Source: Bog-756 sp963718405 (GTDB lineage: Bacteria > Actinomycetota > Acidimicrobiia > Acidimicrobiales > RAAP-2). Taken from it: 64,000 nt of DNA. The stretch covers positions 1,178,001 to 1,242,000 of the forward strand of contig CAVQYZ010000002.1 in assembly GCA_963718405.1 (NCBI GenBank), read 5' to 3'. Position 1 is the first letter of the stretch; each line of letters opens with the position of its first letter. The notes under the pieces were generated by a model that saw only the letters and a list, made by a program, of their open reading frames with translations, searched no databases and was not told where the DNA came from. The position numbers were made by a program, and so were the translations under genes. Shown here piece by piece: positions 41,584 to 49,050 of this stretch.

Positions 41584-42750
41584 TCACGTTTCGTTGGCCC
41601 ACTGCCCGGGGCGGGTGAACGGTATGGCCACCACGGTGGCGGGCACCGAACGACCCCGCTGCTCGATCTCGAAGGCCAGGCCCGGCGCCGGCTCGAAGGC
41701 CGAATCGACGAAGCCCAGGGCGATGCCGTGCCCGAGCATGGGGGAGAAATTCCCACTGGTCACCGTACCGGCCGGACGGCCGTCCTTGAGCACCGCCGCA
41801 CCCTCCCGCGGGGGCTGGCGGCCCTCGGTGGCCAGCCCCACCAGCCGACGGGCCACCCCCCGTTCCCGTTCGGCCTCCAGAGCGGAGCGGCCCCGGAAGG
41901 CCGGCTTGTCCCAGCCCACCACCCAGCCCAGCCCGGCCTGCAACGGGGTGATGCCGGGTCCGAGCTCATGACCGTGCAAGGGCAGGGCGGCCTCCAGACG
42001 GAGGGTGTCCCGGGCGCCCAGGCCGGCCGGTTGGACTCCGGCCGCCAGGAGGGCCTTCCACAGCCCCTCGGCCCCGTCGGCCGGTACCGCCAACTCCACC
42101 CCGTCCTCGCCGGTGTATCCGGTTCCGGCCGCCACGCAGGGCACCCCCTCCCAGACGAACGGTGTCACCCGGAAACGGGGCACGGCGGCGGCCTCGGGAG
42201 CGATGGCCGCCAGCCGGGTCCGGGCGTGCGGGCCCTGGACGGCGATGATGCACCGGGTGTCGGTGGTGTCGTGGCCGCCGATGGCCTCCTCCACCCGCTG
42301 GGTGTTCGAGGCGTTGGGCATGACGTCGAACACCTCGTCGGAGATCCACCACACGATGATGTCGTCGACCACCGAGCCGTCGCCGTCGTCGAGGAGGTGG
42401 GTGTACTGCGCCCGGCCGGGCCCGATGCGGCCGAGATCGTTGGAGAGCGCGGCCTGGAGGCGGTCCAAGGCGTCGGGGCCCTCGACCCGGACCGTGCCCA
42501 GATGACTCACGTCGAAGATCACCGCGTCCTGACGGCAGGCCCGGTGCTCGGCCAAGGTGCCCTGGGGATAGGAGAGCGGCATCTCCCATCCGCCGAAGCC
42601 GACCAGCTTGGCCCCCAGCTGGCGATGGGAGCCGATGAGAGCGGTGTGATGGAGGGGCACGTCCGAGTGAGGTTCGGCGTGAGGTTCACCGGGGTGGGAC
42701 CCGGCCTGGGGGTCGGAGTGGCCTCCGGGTACCGTCGTAGGGTCGGCCAC
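41584..42750 (-). CDS. gcvT: Glycine cleavage T-protein (aminomethyltransferase)
   Basis: Transfers the one-carbon unit from GcvH-bound aminomethyl to tetrahydrofolate. Seen: a 30-residue disordered His/Pro-rich N-terminus, then LHHTALIGSHRQLGAKLVGFGGWEMPLSY, FDVSHLGTVRV, GTGYTGEDGVEL, and SGNFSPMLGHGIALG. The conserved folate-binding Asp of DVSHLG is present. Length 388. It heads gcvT-gcvPA-gcvPB; gcvH is absent from the window. Confidence 0.94.
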   Translation of the reverse strand: MADPTTVPGGHSDPQAGSHPGEPHAEPHSDVPLHHTALIGSHRQLGAKLVGFGGWEMPLSYPQGTLAEHRACRQDAVIFDVSHLGTVRVEGPDALDRLQAALSNDLGRIGPGRAQYTHLLDDGDGSVVDDIIVWWISDEVFDVMPNASNTQRVEEAIGGHDTTDTRCIIAVQGPHARTRLAAIAPEAAAVPRFRVTPFVWEGVPCVAAGTGYTGEDGVELAVPADGAEGLWKALLAAGVQPAGLGARDTLRLEAALPLHGHELGPGITPLQAGLGWVVGWDKPAFRGRSALEAERERGVARRLVGLATEGRQPPREGAAVLKDGRPAGTVTSGNFSPMLGHGIALGFVDSAFEPAPGLAFEIEQRGRSVPATVVAIPFTRPGQWANET

Positions 42751-42776
42751 GTCGACGAGGATACCGGTGCGGCTAC

Positions 42777-43172
42777 TCAGGCGGTGCGGGCGATGCCGGT
42801 CTGCAGGGCGCCCTCACCGGAGAGTCCGTACTTGGCCAGGAGGGCCAGGGTGTCGCGCTGGTACAAGAGCGTGACCCGGACGTCGGGATAGAGCTGGGCC
42901 AGCCGCCGGACCTTGCCGTTCTTCTTCGTCACCAGCCTCTGGTTGAGGGTGGTCAACTCGACGAACAGGCCCGGCTCCGGAAGCCAGAAGTCGGGCCGGA
43001 ATCCCGCCATGGGTTGGCCGTCCTGCCCCCACTCCAGAGCGAACTCGACCGGTTCGTACTCCCACAGCACGCCGTAGAAATCGAGGATGCGGGCGAACCG
43101 TCGCTCGGAGTCGTGGGCGAACCGGGTCACGGCGATCAATTGATTCGCTTCGACCCCCGGGCGCTCGTTCAA
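42777..43172 (-). CDS. Small nuclease-like protein (possible PD-(D/E)xK fold)
   Basis: A 131-residue protein with FAHDSERRFARILDFYGVLWEYEPVEF, FRPDFWLPEPGLFVELTT and VTKKNGKVRRLAQLYPDVRVTLLY. The order E, PDF, E(L), K resembles the very-short-patch-like restriction nuclease fold, in which a glutamate, PD and ExK bind metal. It starts at TTG overlapping the stop of merR (TTGA) and precedes gcvT by 26 bases. Nuclease activity is inference. Confidence 0.6.
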   Translation of the reverse strand: MNERPGVEANQLIAVTRFAHDSERRFARILDFYGVLWEYEPVEFALEWGQDGQPMAGFRPDFWLPEPGLFVELTTLNQRLVTKKNGKVRRLAQLYPDVRVTLLYQRDTLALLAKYGLSGEGALQTGIARTA

Positions 43173-43735
43173 CGTTCGGCGGCCTCGCCCGATGCCAGGT
43201 AGTGCGCGGCCGGGTGGCTCTGGGGCCGGGCGGTCGGTGCAGGGGTGGCGGCGTTGATCTCGACGATGGCCGCCTCGAGCTCGGTGACCACCCCGGACAG
43301 GGGCAGGATGTTGAAGACCCCCTGACCACCCGCCAGCAGATCGACGACATCACCGTCGGAGTGGGCCAGGACCGAGCGGTTGCCCACCAGTACCAGCTGC
43401 GACGAGGCCAGGTCGGCCTGGAGATCGCCCCGGAGGCATTCGACCGCCTGACGGGCCTGCTGCAGCTTGAGCCCGGCGTCGAGCAGTCGCTTGATGACCT
43501 TCAGCTCGAGGACGTCACTGTAGGAGTACCGACGTTGGCTACCGCTGCCGGTGGCATCGGTGATGGAGGGCCGCAGCAGGTCGGTGCGGGCCCAGTAGTC
43601 CAGCTGCCGGTAGGTGATCCCCACCAGCGTGCAGACCTGGGCCCCCCGGAATCCCTCATCCGGAAGCGCCGCCAACTCCGGCCCCGATGTCGTGCTGGCC
43701 CTGTCCTTGGTCACTGGGTCCTTGGTCACTGCCAT
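43169..43735 (-). CDS. MerR-family transcriptional regulator
   Basis: A 188-residue regulator with one N-terminal winged helix (GAQVCTLVGITYRQLDYWARTDLLRPS, RRYSYSDVLELKVIKRLLDAGLKL) and a longer effector domain. It matches the Rv1828/Rv1830 type found beside glycine cleavage genes in mycobacteria rather than metal-sensing MerR. That context suggests control of central metabolism or gcv. It is divergent from the monooxygenase gene across 196 bases that contain repeated TTCACGGTA-like elements, candidate operators. Confidence 0.88.
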   Translation of the reverse strand: MAVTKDPVTKDRASTTSGPELAALPDEGFRGAQVCTLVGITYRQLDYWARTDLLRPSITDATGSGSQRRYSYSDVLELKVIKRLLDAGLKLQQARQAVECLRGDLQADLASSQLVLVGNRSVLAHSDGDVVDLLAGGQGVFNILPLSGVVTELEAAIVEINAATPAPTARPQSHPAAHYLASGEAAER

Positions 43736-43931
43736 CCTCCACCTCGATCAGAGGTTCACCGTAACGCCATACCTGACGGTCAACCTGGGTATTCACGGTA
43801 TCACACAACCGTAATTACGTGGGTGTGACCACGGCGGGCCAGGCCTCGGGCCAACCGGTGATCGGCGTCGGATCCGGCCCCGGGCGGACCGGTGATTTGG
43901 ACCTGGCCCGACGGCGGGCCATGATCGGTCC
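43736..43931. promoter_or_regulatory. Divergent region with repeated TTCACCGTAA/TTCACGGTAT elements
   Basis: Holds GGTTCACCGTAACG (about 43753-43766), ATTCACGGTATCAC (about 43791-43804) and CAACCGTAATTACG (about 43806-43819), plus ACCTGACGGTCAACCT (43771-43786). The repeats flank the merR promoter area, as expected for autoregulation. Exact operator borders cannot be told from sequence alone. Confidence 0.4.
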
Positions 43932-44288
43932 GTGACCGTCGTGAAGATCAATGCCATCACCGTGCGGGAGGGCTCGGGGGACGAGTTGGCCCGCCGGTTC
44001 GCGGCCCGTACCGGTGCCGTGGACAACGCCGACGGCTTCGAGGGGTTCGAGCTCCTCCAGCCCAGCGACGACCGGGAGGTCTGGCTGGTGCTCACCCGGT
44101 GGCGCGACGAGGAGTCCTTCAACGCCTGGGTGGCCTCCCCGGCCTTCGCCCACGGTCACCGCGGCGAGACGGCACGGTCCCGGGCGTCCGGGGAGGCGGG
44201 TGAGCAGGGCGAGAGCGAGCCGGCCCCGGTCGGTGCCCACAGCGAGCTCTGGTCGTACCACATCGTCGATCTCCCCCCGCCCCGGTGA
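43932..44288 (+). CDS. Antibiotic-biosynthesis-monooxygenase-fold protein (MhuD/ABM-like)
   Basis: A 118-residue ferredoxin-like-fold protein. Seen: VVKINAITVREGSGDELARRFAARTGAVDNADGFEGFELL and VWLVLTRWRDEESFNAWVAS, typical of the ABM superfamily, which includes heme-degrading MhuD. His135-type heme ligand and Asn of MhuD cannot be confirmed; NADGFEGFELL contains the usual turn. The GTG start is confident. Its stop overlaps the next start (GTGA), the first link of a four-gene coupled run. Confidence 0.75.
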   Translation: MTVVKINAITVREGSGDELARRFAARTGAVDNADGFEGFELLQPSDDREVWLVLTRWRDEESFNAWVASPAFAHGHRGETARSRASGEAGEQGESEPAPVGAHSELWSYHIVDLPPPR

Positions 44289-44893
44289 CCGATGTCGCCG
44301 TGCCTCCCGACGAGGCGGTGGTCCTGCACCGGCGTTCGATCGAGTACCAGGCCTTCGAGGCCGACGACAGCCTGGTGATCGTGGGCCGCCTGCGTGACAC
44401 CCGGCCCTGGGCCGATGGGGTCGACGCCGTGGCCGAGGTGCACGACATGGAGCTGCGGGTGCGGGTGCGCATGGAGGACCTGACCATCACCGGGGCCCAG
44501 GCCGTCATGCACACCTTCCCCCACACCGAGTGCCCCGGGATCGTCGGGGCCTTCGCCCGCTTGGAGGGCCTCAGTGTGGCCCGGGGCTACACCCGTCAGG
44601 TGCAGTCCCGCTTCGGTGGGCCCAAGGGCTGCACCCACCTCGAACAGCTGGCCCGGTCGCTGGGCCCGGTGGTGGTCCAGGCGGTGACGTCGAGACGGGC
44701 CCGTGACGTGAGTACCGGTCGCACGGCCGATCTCCTCTCGGCGGGTGCCTCGCCGTGGGCCCGGAACTCCTGTCACATCTGGGCCGAAGGTGGGATCGCC
44801 GAGCAGAAGGTGGCCGTGGGGTGGCGGCCGGGAACCGGCCCCTATCCGGCCCCGTCGCTGGCCTCCCTCACCGAGTCGGGCGCCGGGTCGTGA
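44285..44893 (+). CDS. DUF2889-family protein
   Basis: A 202-residue protein. Seen: LHRRSIEYQAFEADDSLVIVGRL, HDMELRVRVRMEDLTITGAQAVM, HTECPGI and GGPKGCTHLEQLARSLGPVVVQA, which match DUF2889. The conserved Cys/His set (TECP, GCTHL) could bind a metal. The family often appears near acyl-CoA or steroid-type catabolism in actinobacteria, but no role is proven. It overlaps genes on both sides by four bases. Confidence 0.85.
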   Translation: MTDVAVPPDEAVVLHRRSIEYQAFEADDSLVIVGRLRDTRPWADGVDAVAEVHDMELRVRVRMEDLTITGAQAVMHTFPHTECPGIVGAFARLEGLSVARGYTRQVQSRFGGPKGCTHLEQLARSLGPVVVQAVTSRRARDVSTGRTADLLSAGASPWARNSCHIWAEGGIAEQKVAVGWRPGTGPYPAPSLASLTESGAGS

Positions 44894-45432
44894 TCCCCGG
44901 CCGACCGCCGGGGAACGGGCGCCGGACCACCCGGTGGCTGGCCCTCGGGGCGGTGGGCCTGATCATGGTGGTGTCAGCCGGGTGCGCAGCATCGGGGACG
45001 GCCATCTCCACACCCTTCGCCACCACGGCGCCCGCCCACCTGCACGGGAACAAGGCCGAGGTCAAGGTGGGCAACGTCCCCGGCCTCGGTCCGGTCCTGG
45101 TCGACGGCCAGGGGATCACGGTCTACCTCTACGAGACCGACCACCAGGGCCAGCCGTCCCGCTGCTACAACATCTGTGCGGTGCAGTGGCCACCGCTCAC
45201 GCTGCCCTCGGGGGTGACCCGACCGGTGGCGGGACCGGGGATCGAGCCCGGCCTGTTGGGCACGGCACCCCGGACCGACGGGACCACCCAGATCACCTAC
45301 AACGGCTGGCCGCTGTACCTGTGGCCGCCCGACCATGTCCCGGGCACCGCCACCGGCCAGGGCCTGACCAACGCCGGAGGGCTCTGGTACGTCCTCGACC
45401 CGGCCGGCCACGCCGTCAAGACCCCGGCGTGA
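44890..45432 (+). CDS. Lipoprotein with secreted repeat (COG4315/Lipoprotein_15)
   Basis: A 180-residue lipoprotein. Seen: a basic start (GRRTTRW), a membrane segment, lipobox VSAGC, then two copies of the secreted-repeat motif: LVDGQGITVYLYETD with CYNICAVQWPPL, and ITYNGWPLYLWPPD with GLWYVLDPAG. The Cys pair in RCYNIC may bind a metal or form a disulphide. COG4315 proteins lie on the outer face of the membrane and are of unknown role. Translationally coupled to DUF2889 and to the next gene. Confidence 0.85.
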   Translation: MIPGRPPGNGRRTTRWLALGAVGLIMVVSAGCAASGTAISTPFATTAPAHLHGNKAEVKVGNVPGLGPVLVDGQGITVYLYETDHQGQPSRCYNICAVQWPPLTLPSGVTRPVAGPGIEPGLLGTAPRTDGTTQITYNGWPLYLWPPDHVPGTATGQGLTNAGGLWYVLDPAGHAVKTPA

Positions 45433-45743
45433 TGTCCGGGCTCCCCGACATCCCCGCCGCCGCCCGGGCCGGTCGGTCCCCCGCCGCCTCCCGCCGGTCA
45501 CGGTGGTCGATCAACTCCAGCGGCTCCATCCTGTCCATCAACTCGGTGGGGTCGATCCTGTCGATCGGCTCGGCCGGCTCGATCCTGTCCATCGGATCGG
45601 CCCTGTCGGTGGCTTCGGTGGGAAGCTTCCTCGGCGTGGCCTCGGTGCTCTCGAGCGCCTCGGTGGCCTCGGTGATGTCGTTCCGCTCCACGGCCTCGGT
45701 CATGGCCGCCAACGGCCGCAAGAGGTCGGGCCCCGGTCGCTGA
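45432..45743 (+). CDS. Nonapeptide-repeat protein, S[IV]xSxxS[IVF][LA]
   Basis: A 103-residue protein starting at ATG 45432, which overlaps the preceding TGA by one base. After a basic N-terminus (about 1-25) come seven tandem nonapeptides over residues 26-88, for example SINSVGSIL, SIGSAGSIL, SVLSSASVA, SVMSFRSTA, and then a basic tail (NGRKRSGPGR). Ser at positions 1, 4 and 7 and Ile/Val at 2 and 8 alternate regularly, as expected for a narrow beta-solenoid or a stacked sheet. It has no signal peptide and no Cys. I know of no assigned function; the tight coupling to a lipoprotein gene suggests an envelope-associated role. Confidence 0.7.
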   Translation: MSGLPDIPAAARAGRSPAASRRSRWSINSSGSILSINSVGSILSIGSAGSILSIGSALSVASVGSFLGVASVLSSASVASVMSFRSTASVMAANGRKRSGPGR

Positions 45744-45786
45744 CCGGACTCATCGAACCCGGTCACCGACCGTCGGTCGGTGACCC

Positions 45787-46761
45787 TCAGTTGGTGGGTC
45801 CCCCCAGCCACCCGCGCTTGCGGAACGTGTAGAGCAGCCCGAGGGCCGCGACCACCTCGAGCCCCAGTCCGAAGATCACGAACGGCCAGCCCCCGACGAT
45901 GTGGGCCACCAACCACGAGAAGTTCTGGCCGAAGAACCCGGTGAGGAAGCCGAGGGGCAGGAACACCGTGGCGATGATGGTCAGCTGCTTCATGACCACG
46001 TTGAGCCGGTTGGACACCGTGGACAGGTGGGTGTCCATGACCCCGCTCAGCAGGTCGCGGTACTCGTCGACCGAGTCACTGATGTGGATCAGATGGTCGT
46101 AGATGTCCCGCATGTAGCGGAGCCCGTTCTCCGTGATCCCCGGTAACTCCACCACGCCCGACGAGATGCTGGCGAACACGTCCCGCTCGGGGGTGATGAC
46201 CTTCCGCACGTTGATCAGCTGGCGCTTCATGGTGAACAACGTGCCGAGCTGGGCTTCGGTGGGCTGGACCAGGATGGCGTCCTCCAGGTCGTCGATCTGG
46301 TTGTCGAAGGAGTTGAGATTGGGGAGGAAGCTGTCGACCAGCTGGGTGATCACCAGGTAGATGAGAGCGATCTGAGGGGTCTGGAACTCGGTGGCCCGGT
46401 GATGGCCGATCTGGGTGCGTGCCTGCACCATGGCCCCGCAGGCGCCGTGGTGCACCGTGACGACGAAGTGCTCGCCGAAGATGAAGTGGACCTCCTCGGT
46501 CGTGGTCAGATCGGCCCCGGCACCGTAAACCACCAGGTAGGTGAAGTCGTCGTAGTTCTCGACCTTGGGCCGCTCGTTGAACTTCTGGGCGTCTTCGACG
46601 GCCAGTGGGTGGATCTTGAACCCCTGGAGCAACAGGTCGCGGGCCTCGTCGTCCACCCCGTCCAGGTCGAGCCAGAAGAAGGCCTGGTCCTTGAGGTGCT
46701 GCTCGACGGCCTCCCGGGTGGCCGGAGCGGTCTGGCCTTCGAACGTGAGCAGTCCCTGCAT
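45787..46761 (-). CDS. corA: CorA-family magnesium/cobalt transporter
   Basis: A 324-residue channel of the CorA family. Seen: a soluble N-terminal funnel (VEDAQKFNERPKVENYDDFTYLVVYG), a long helix region (RQLINVRKVITPERDVF), and two C-terminal membrane segments after TVFLPLGFLTGFFGQNF. The family signature GMN is GQN here. The ATG at 46761 is chosen; the frame stays open to 48648 but that is shadow of the opposite strand. Ends in a basic tail after the second segment. Confidence 0.92.
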   Translation of the reverse strand: MQGLLTFEGQTAPATREAVEQHLKDQAFFWLDLDGVDDEARDLLLQGFKIHPLAVEDAQKFNERPKVENYDDFTYLVVYGAGADLTTTEEVHFIFGEHFVVTVHHGACGAMVQARTQIGHHRATEFQTPQIALIYLVITQLVDSFLPNLNSFDNQIDDLEDAILVQPTEAQLGTLFTMKRQLINVRKVITPERDVFASISSGVVELPGITENGLRYMRDIYDHLIHISDSVDEYRDLLSGVMDTHLSTVSNRLNVVMKQLTIIATVFLPLGFLTGFFGQNFSWLVAHIVGGWPFVIFGLGLEVVAALGLLYTFRKRGWLGGPTN

Positions 46762-46859
46762 GCCCCGATTCTGACCGTGGACCTGGCCGTGCACGGGGAT
46801 GGCCCTGTTGTGGACAGGATCGGTGGACGGGACCCGGCCGGGCCGGGTGTGGACCAGTT

Positions 46860-47378
46860 TCAGTCCAGACGGACCAGGGACTCCCGGTAGCGGTGGGCAT
46901 TGGCGACGTACTCCGCCGCCGAAACCTGGATCAGGGCCAGACTCGAGCGGTCGGGCCGGATGGTGGCCGGAACCCCGATGGCCAGCGCTCCGGTGGGCAC
47001 CGACATGTTGTTCGGCACCACGGCGTTGGCCCCGACGGTGGCCCCCGTCCCCACCACGGCGTGATGGAGGACCACCGATCCCGATCCCACCAGGCAGTCG
47101 TCCTCGAGCGTGCACCCCTCGAGGTGGGCCAGGTGCCCGATCACGCAGCCGTCCCCGACCACGGTGGGGAAGCCCGGGCCGGCATGGATGACCGTGCCGT
47201 CCTGCACCGACGTCCGGGCGCCGACGGTGATGGTCCCGTAGTCGCCGCGGAGCACCGCCCCGGGCCACACCGAGGACTCGGATCCGATGGTCACGTCGCC
47301 GATGACCACGGCATCGGGGTGGACGTACGCCAGGGGGTCGATGACGGGGACGAGGGCGCCGAGCTGGTAGATGGCCAT
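46860..47378 (-). CDS. Gamma-carbonic-anhydrase-like left-handed beta-helix protein
   Basis: A 172-residue hexapeptide-repeat protein of the YrdA/gamma-CA family. Seen: the repeats IGDVTIGSESSVWPGAVLRGD and later, and TVIHAG with His65 and GHLAHLEGC with His82. The third zinc His of true gamma-CA would be at position 87, which is Glu here, although His85 lies close. Carbonic anhydrase activity is therefore uncertain. Ends with a C-terminal helix ending in LVRLD. Confidence 0.85.
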   Translation of the reverse strand: MAIYQLGALVPVIDPLAYVHPDAVVIGDVTIGSESSVWPGAVLRGDYGTITVGARTSVQDGTVIHAGPGFPTVVGDGCVIGHLAHLEGCTLEDDCLVGSGSVVLHHAVVGTGATVGANAVVPNNMSVPTGALAIGVPATIRPDRSSLALIQVSAAEYVANAHRYRESLVRLD

Positions 47379-47471
47379 CAGCTGACCTTAGACACCGGGG
47401 CCCCGCCCCAGACAAACCGGCCTGGGCCGGGCGCCCACCCCTGCACCTCGGCCGATCCTCCCCCGACCCTC

Positions 47472-47486
47472 CGGGGGTTACCCCCG
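47472..47486. other. Short perfect hairpin CGGGGGTTACCCCCG
   Basis: A 6-bp stem with a 3-base loop, 30 bases before the -10 of the glycosyltransferase gene. No T-run follows. It could be an operator or a weak terminator for either strand. Confidence 0.45.
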
Positions 47487-47517
47487 AATGTGACAATTGG
47501 ATGACGACACCCCCGGC

Positions 47518-47523
47518 TATCGT
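47518..47523 (+). promoter_or_regulatory. -10 element TATCGT
   Basis: Lies 57 bases before the GTG at 47581, giving a leader of about 50 bases that carries GGGGAGGAG (about 47569-47577). The likely promoter for the three membrane glycosyltransferase genes. Confidence 0.45.
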
Positions 47524-47580
47524 TTGGCCACGGCAGGAGCGCCGGTGGCCGGTGTCGGGTGGCCGACGGGGAGGAGATAC

Positions 47581-49050
47581 GTGGGGACGCCCGCCGCCGT
47601 GCATGAAGTCAAGGGTGAGGGCCGTCGGTGGCACGTCGCGTCCCCCGGGCTGGTCCCCTCGATCGTGGTGGGCGTGGTGGGCTCGGTGGGCATGGTGCTC
47701 ACCGGGACCCGGGTCGGCTCGGTACCCCCGGCCACCTACTCGTGGTGGCTGGCCATCCCCCACGGCGGGGGCCCACTGCCGTCGATCGGCTTCTACCTCT
47801 CGGTGGCCCTGCTCATCGGAGGATGGCTGGGGGTCGGGCGCGTGGCCTTCGGGAACCGCCTGACCACGGCCCGGGCCTGGGTGGTCCTGGCCTGCTGGGG
47901 ACTCCCCTTCCTGGTCGGGCCCCCTCTGTTCAGCCGGGACATCTACAGCTACATCGGGCAGGGGCTCATCGGCCGTCACGGCCTCGATCCCTACTCGGTG
48001 GGGCCGGCGGTCCTCGGGCCGGGGAACCTGCTGTCGTCCGTGGCCAGCGTGTGGCGACACACCGCCTCGCCGTACGGCCCGCTCTTCGTGAGGGCCACCT
48101 GGCTGGTGGCGGGTGTCTCCGGCCACTCCCTGATGGTCGAGGTTCTGGCCTTCCGGATCCTCGAACTGGTCGGGGTCCTGTTGGTGATGGTCTCGCTCCC
48201 CCGCCTGGCCCGGCACCTGGGGACCAGTCCGGGGATCGCCCTGTGGCTCGGAGCCCTGAGTCCCCTGGCCCTGTTCGGCTTCATCTCCTCGGGGCACAAC
48301 GACGCCCTGATGGTCGGGCTGACCGTGGCCGGGGTAACGCTGGCGGTGGAAGGGCGCCTGGCTACCGGGGTGGCCCTGTGCGCCCTGGCCGCCACCATCA
48401 AGCTGCCGGCCGCGGCCGCCGTGGTCTTCCTGGTCGTCGACTACCTCCGCGCCAGTGACGCCGCCGGCCGGTGGAAGGGCGCCTCCCGGGCCGTGGCGGT
48501 GGCGGTGGCGGTGTTCGTCGGGGTCACCCTGGCCTGCGGGTACGGCTGGGCCTGGCTCGGCCCCAGCGCCCTCCACGTGCCCACCGAGCTGCGGGTGCTC
48601 CAGACTCCGGCTGTCTCGTTGGGCACCTTCATCTTCCACCTGCTCCACCTGCTCGGCGTGCCGGTGGTCGTCTCGGCCACGGTCACCGTGACCCAGGTGG
48701 TCGTGGGCCTCGGGACCGGCCTGGCCTGTCTCTGGCTGCTGGTCATGGTGGGCCGGTACGAGGTGGTGCGGTCGCTCGGGCTGGCCCTCACCCTCATCGT
48801 GCTCGGGAGTCCCACCGTGTGGCCCTGGTACCTCCTGTGGGGGTTGGTCCTGCTGGCCGCCACCCCGGCCCAGCGTTCGAAGGTGCTGGCCGCCGTGATG
48901 GCCCTGGCCATGCTGGTGGTCGGTCCGAGCGGCTCCCCCCTATTCAATGGGAACTTCTACATCGTGGTTACGCTGGCGGTCGTGGCGACCACCGTTTGGT
49001 TGATCCGAGGCCGTCATTGGCGAGCGCTGGTGGGGCCCCGTGTCGCCTGA
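47581..49050 (+). CDS. MptB-like polyprenol-phosphate-dependent mannosyltransferase
   Basis: A 489-residue membrane enzyme with about 12 hydrophobic segments. Seen: SRDIYSYIGQGLIGRHGLDPYSVGP and SSGHNDALMVGLTVAG, which match the MptA/MptB GT-C group that extends lipid-linked mannans with polyprenol-phosphate mannose. The DIYSY Asp and the HND loop are the likely catalytic outer-face residues. GGGGAGGAG decides the GTG at 47581 over an earlier TTG at 47497. First of three related glycosyltransferase genes on this strand. Confidence 0.82.
   Translation: MGTPAAVHEVKGEGRRWHVASPGLVPSIVVGVVGSVGMVLTGTRVGSVPPATYSWWLAIPHGGGPLPSIGFYLSVALLIGGWLGVGRVAFGNRLTTARAWVVLACWGLPFLVGPPLFSRDIYSYIGQGLIGRHGLDPYSVGPAVLGPGNLLSSVASVWRHTASPYGPLFVRATWLVAGVSGHSLMVEVLAFRILELVGVLLVMVSLPRLARHLGTSPGIALWLGALSPLALFGFISSGHNDALMVGLTVAGVTLAVEGRLATGVALCALAATIKLPAAAAVVFLVVDYLRASDAAGRWKGASRAVAVAVAVFVGVTLACGYGWAWLGPSALHVPTELRVLQTPAVSLGTFIFHLLHLLGVPVVVSATVTVTQVVVGLGTGLACLWLLVMVGRYEVVRSLGLALTLIVLGSPTVWPWYLLWGLVLLAATPAQRSKVLAAVMALAMLVVGPSGSPLFNGNFYIVVTLAVVATTVWLIRGRHWRALVGPRVA

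Noticed and set aside
45787..48648. A 953-codon minus-strand open frame through corA and the carbonic-anhydrase-like and glycosyltransferase genes
   Set aside because: Only the first 324 codons from 46761 resemble CorA. The rest is antisense to clear genes and has shadow-type composition rich in His, Gly and Arg.
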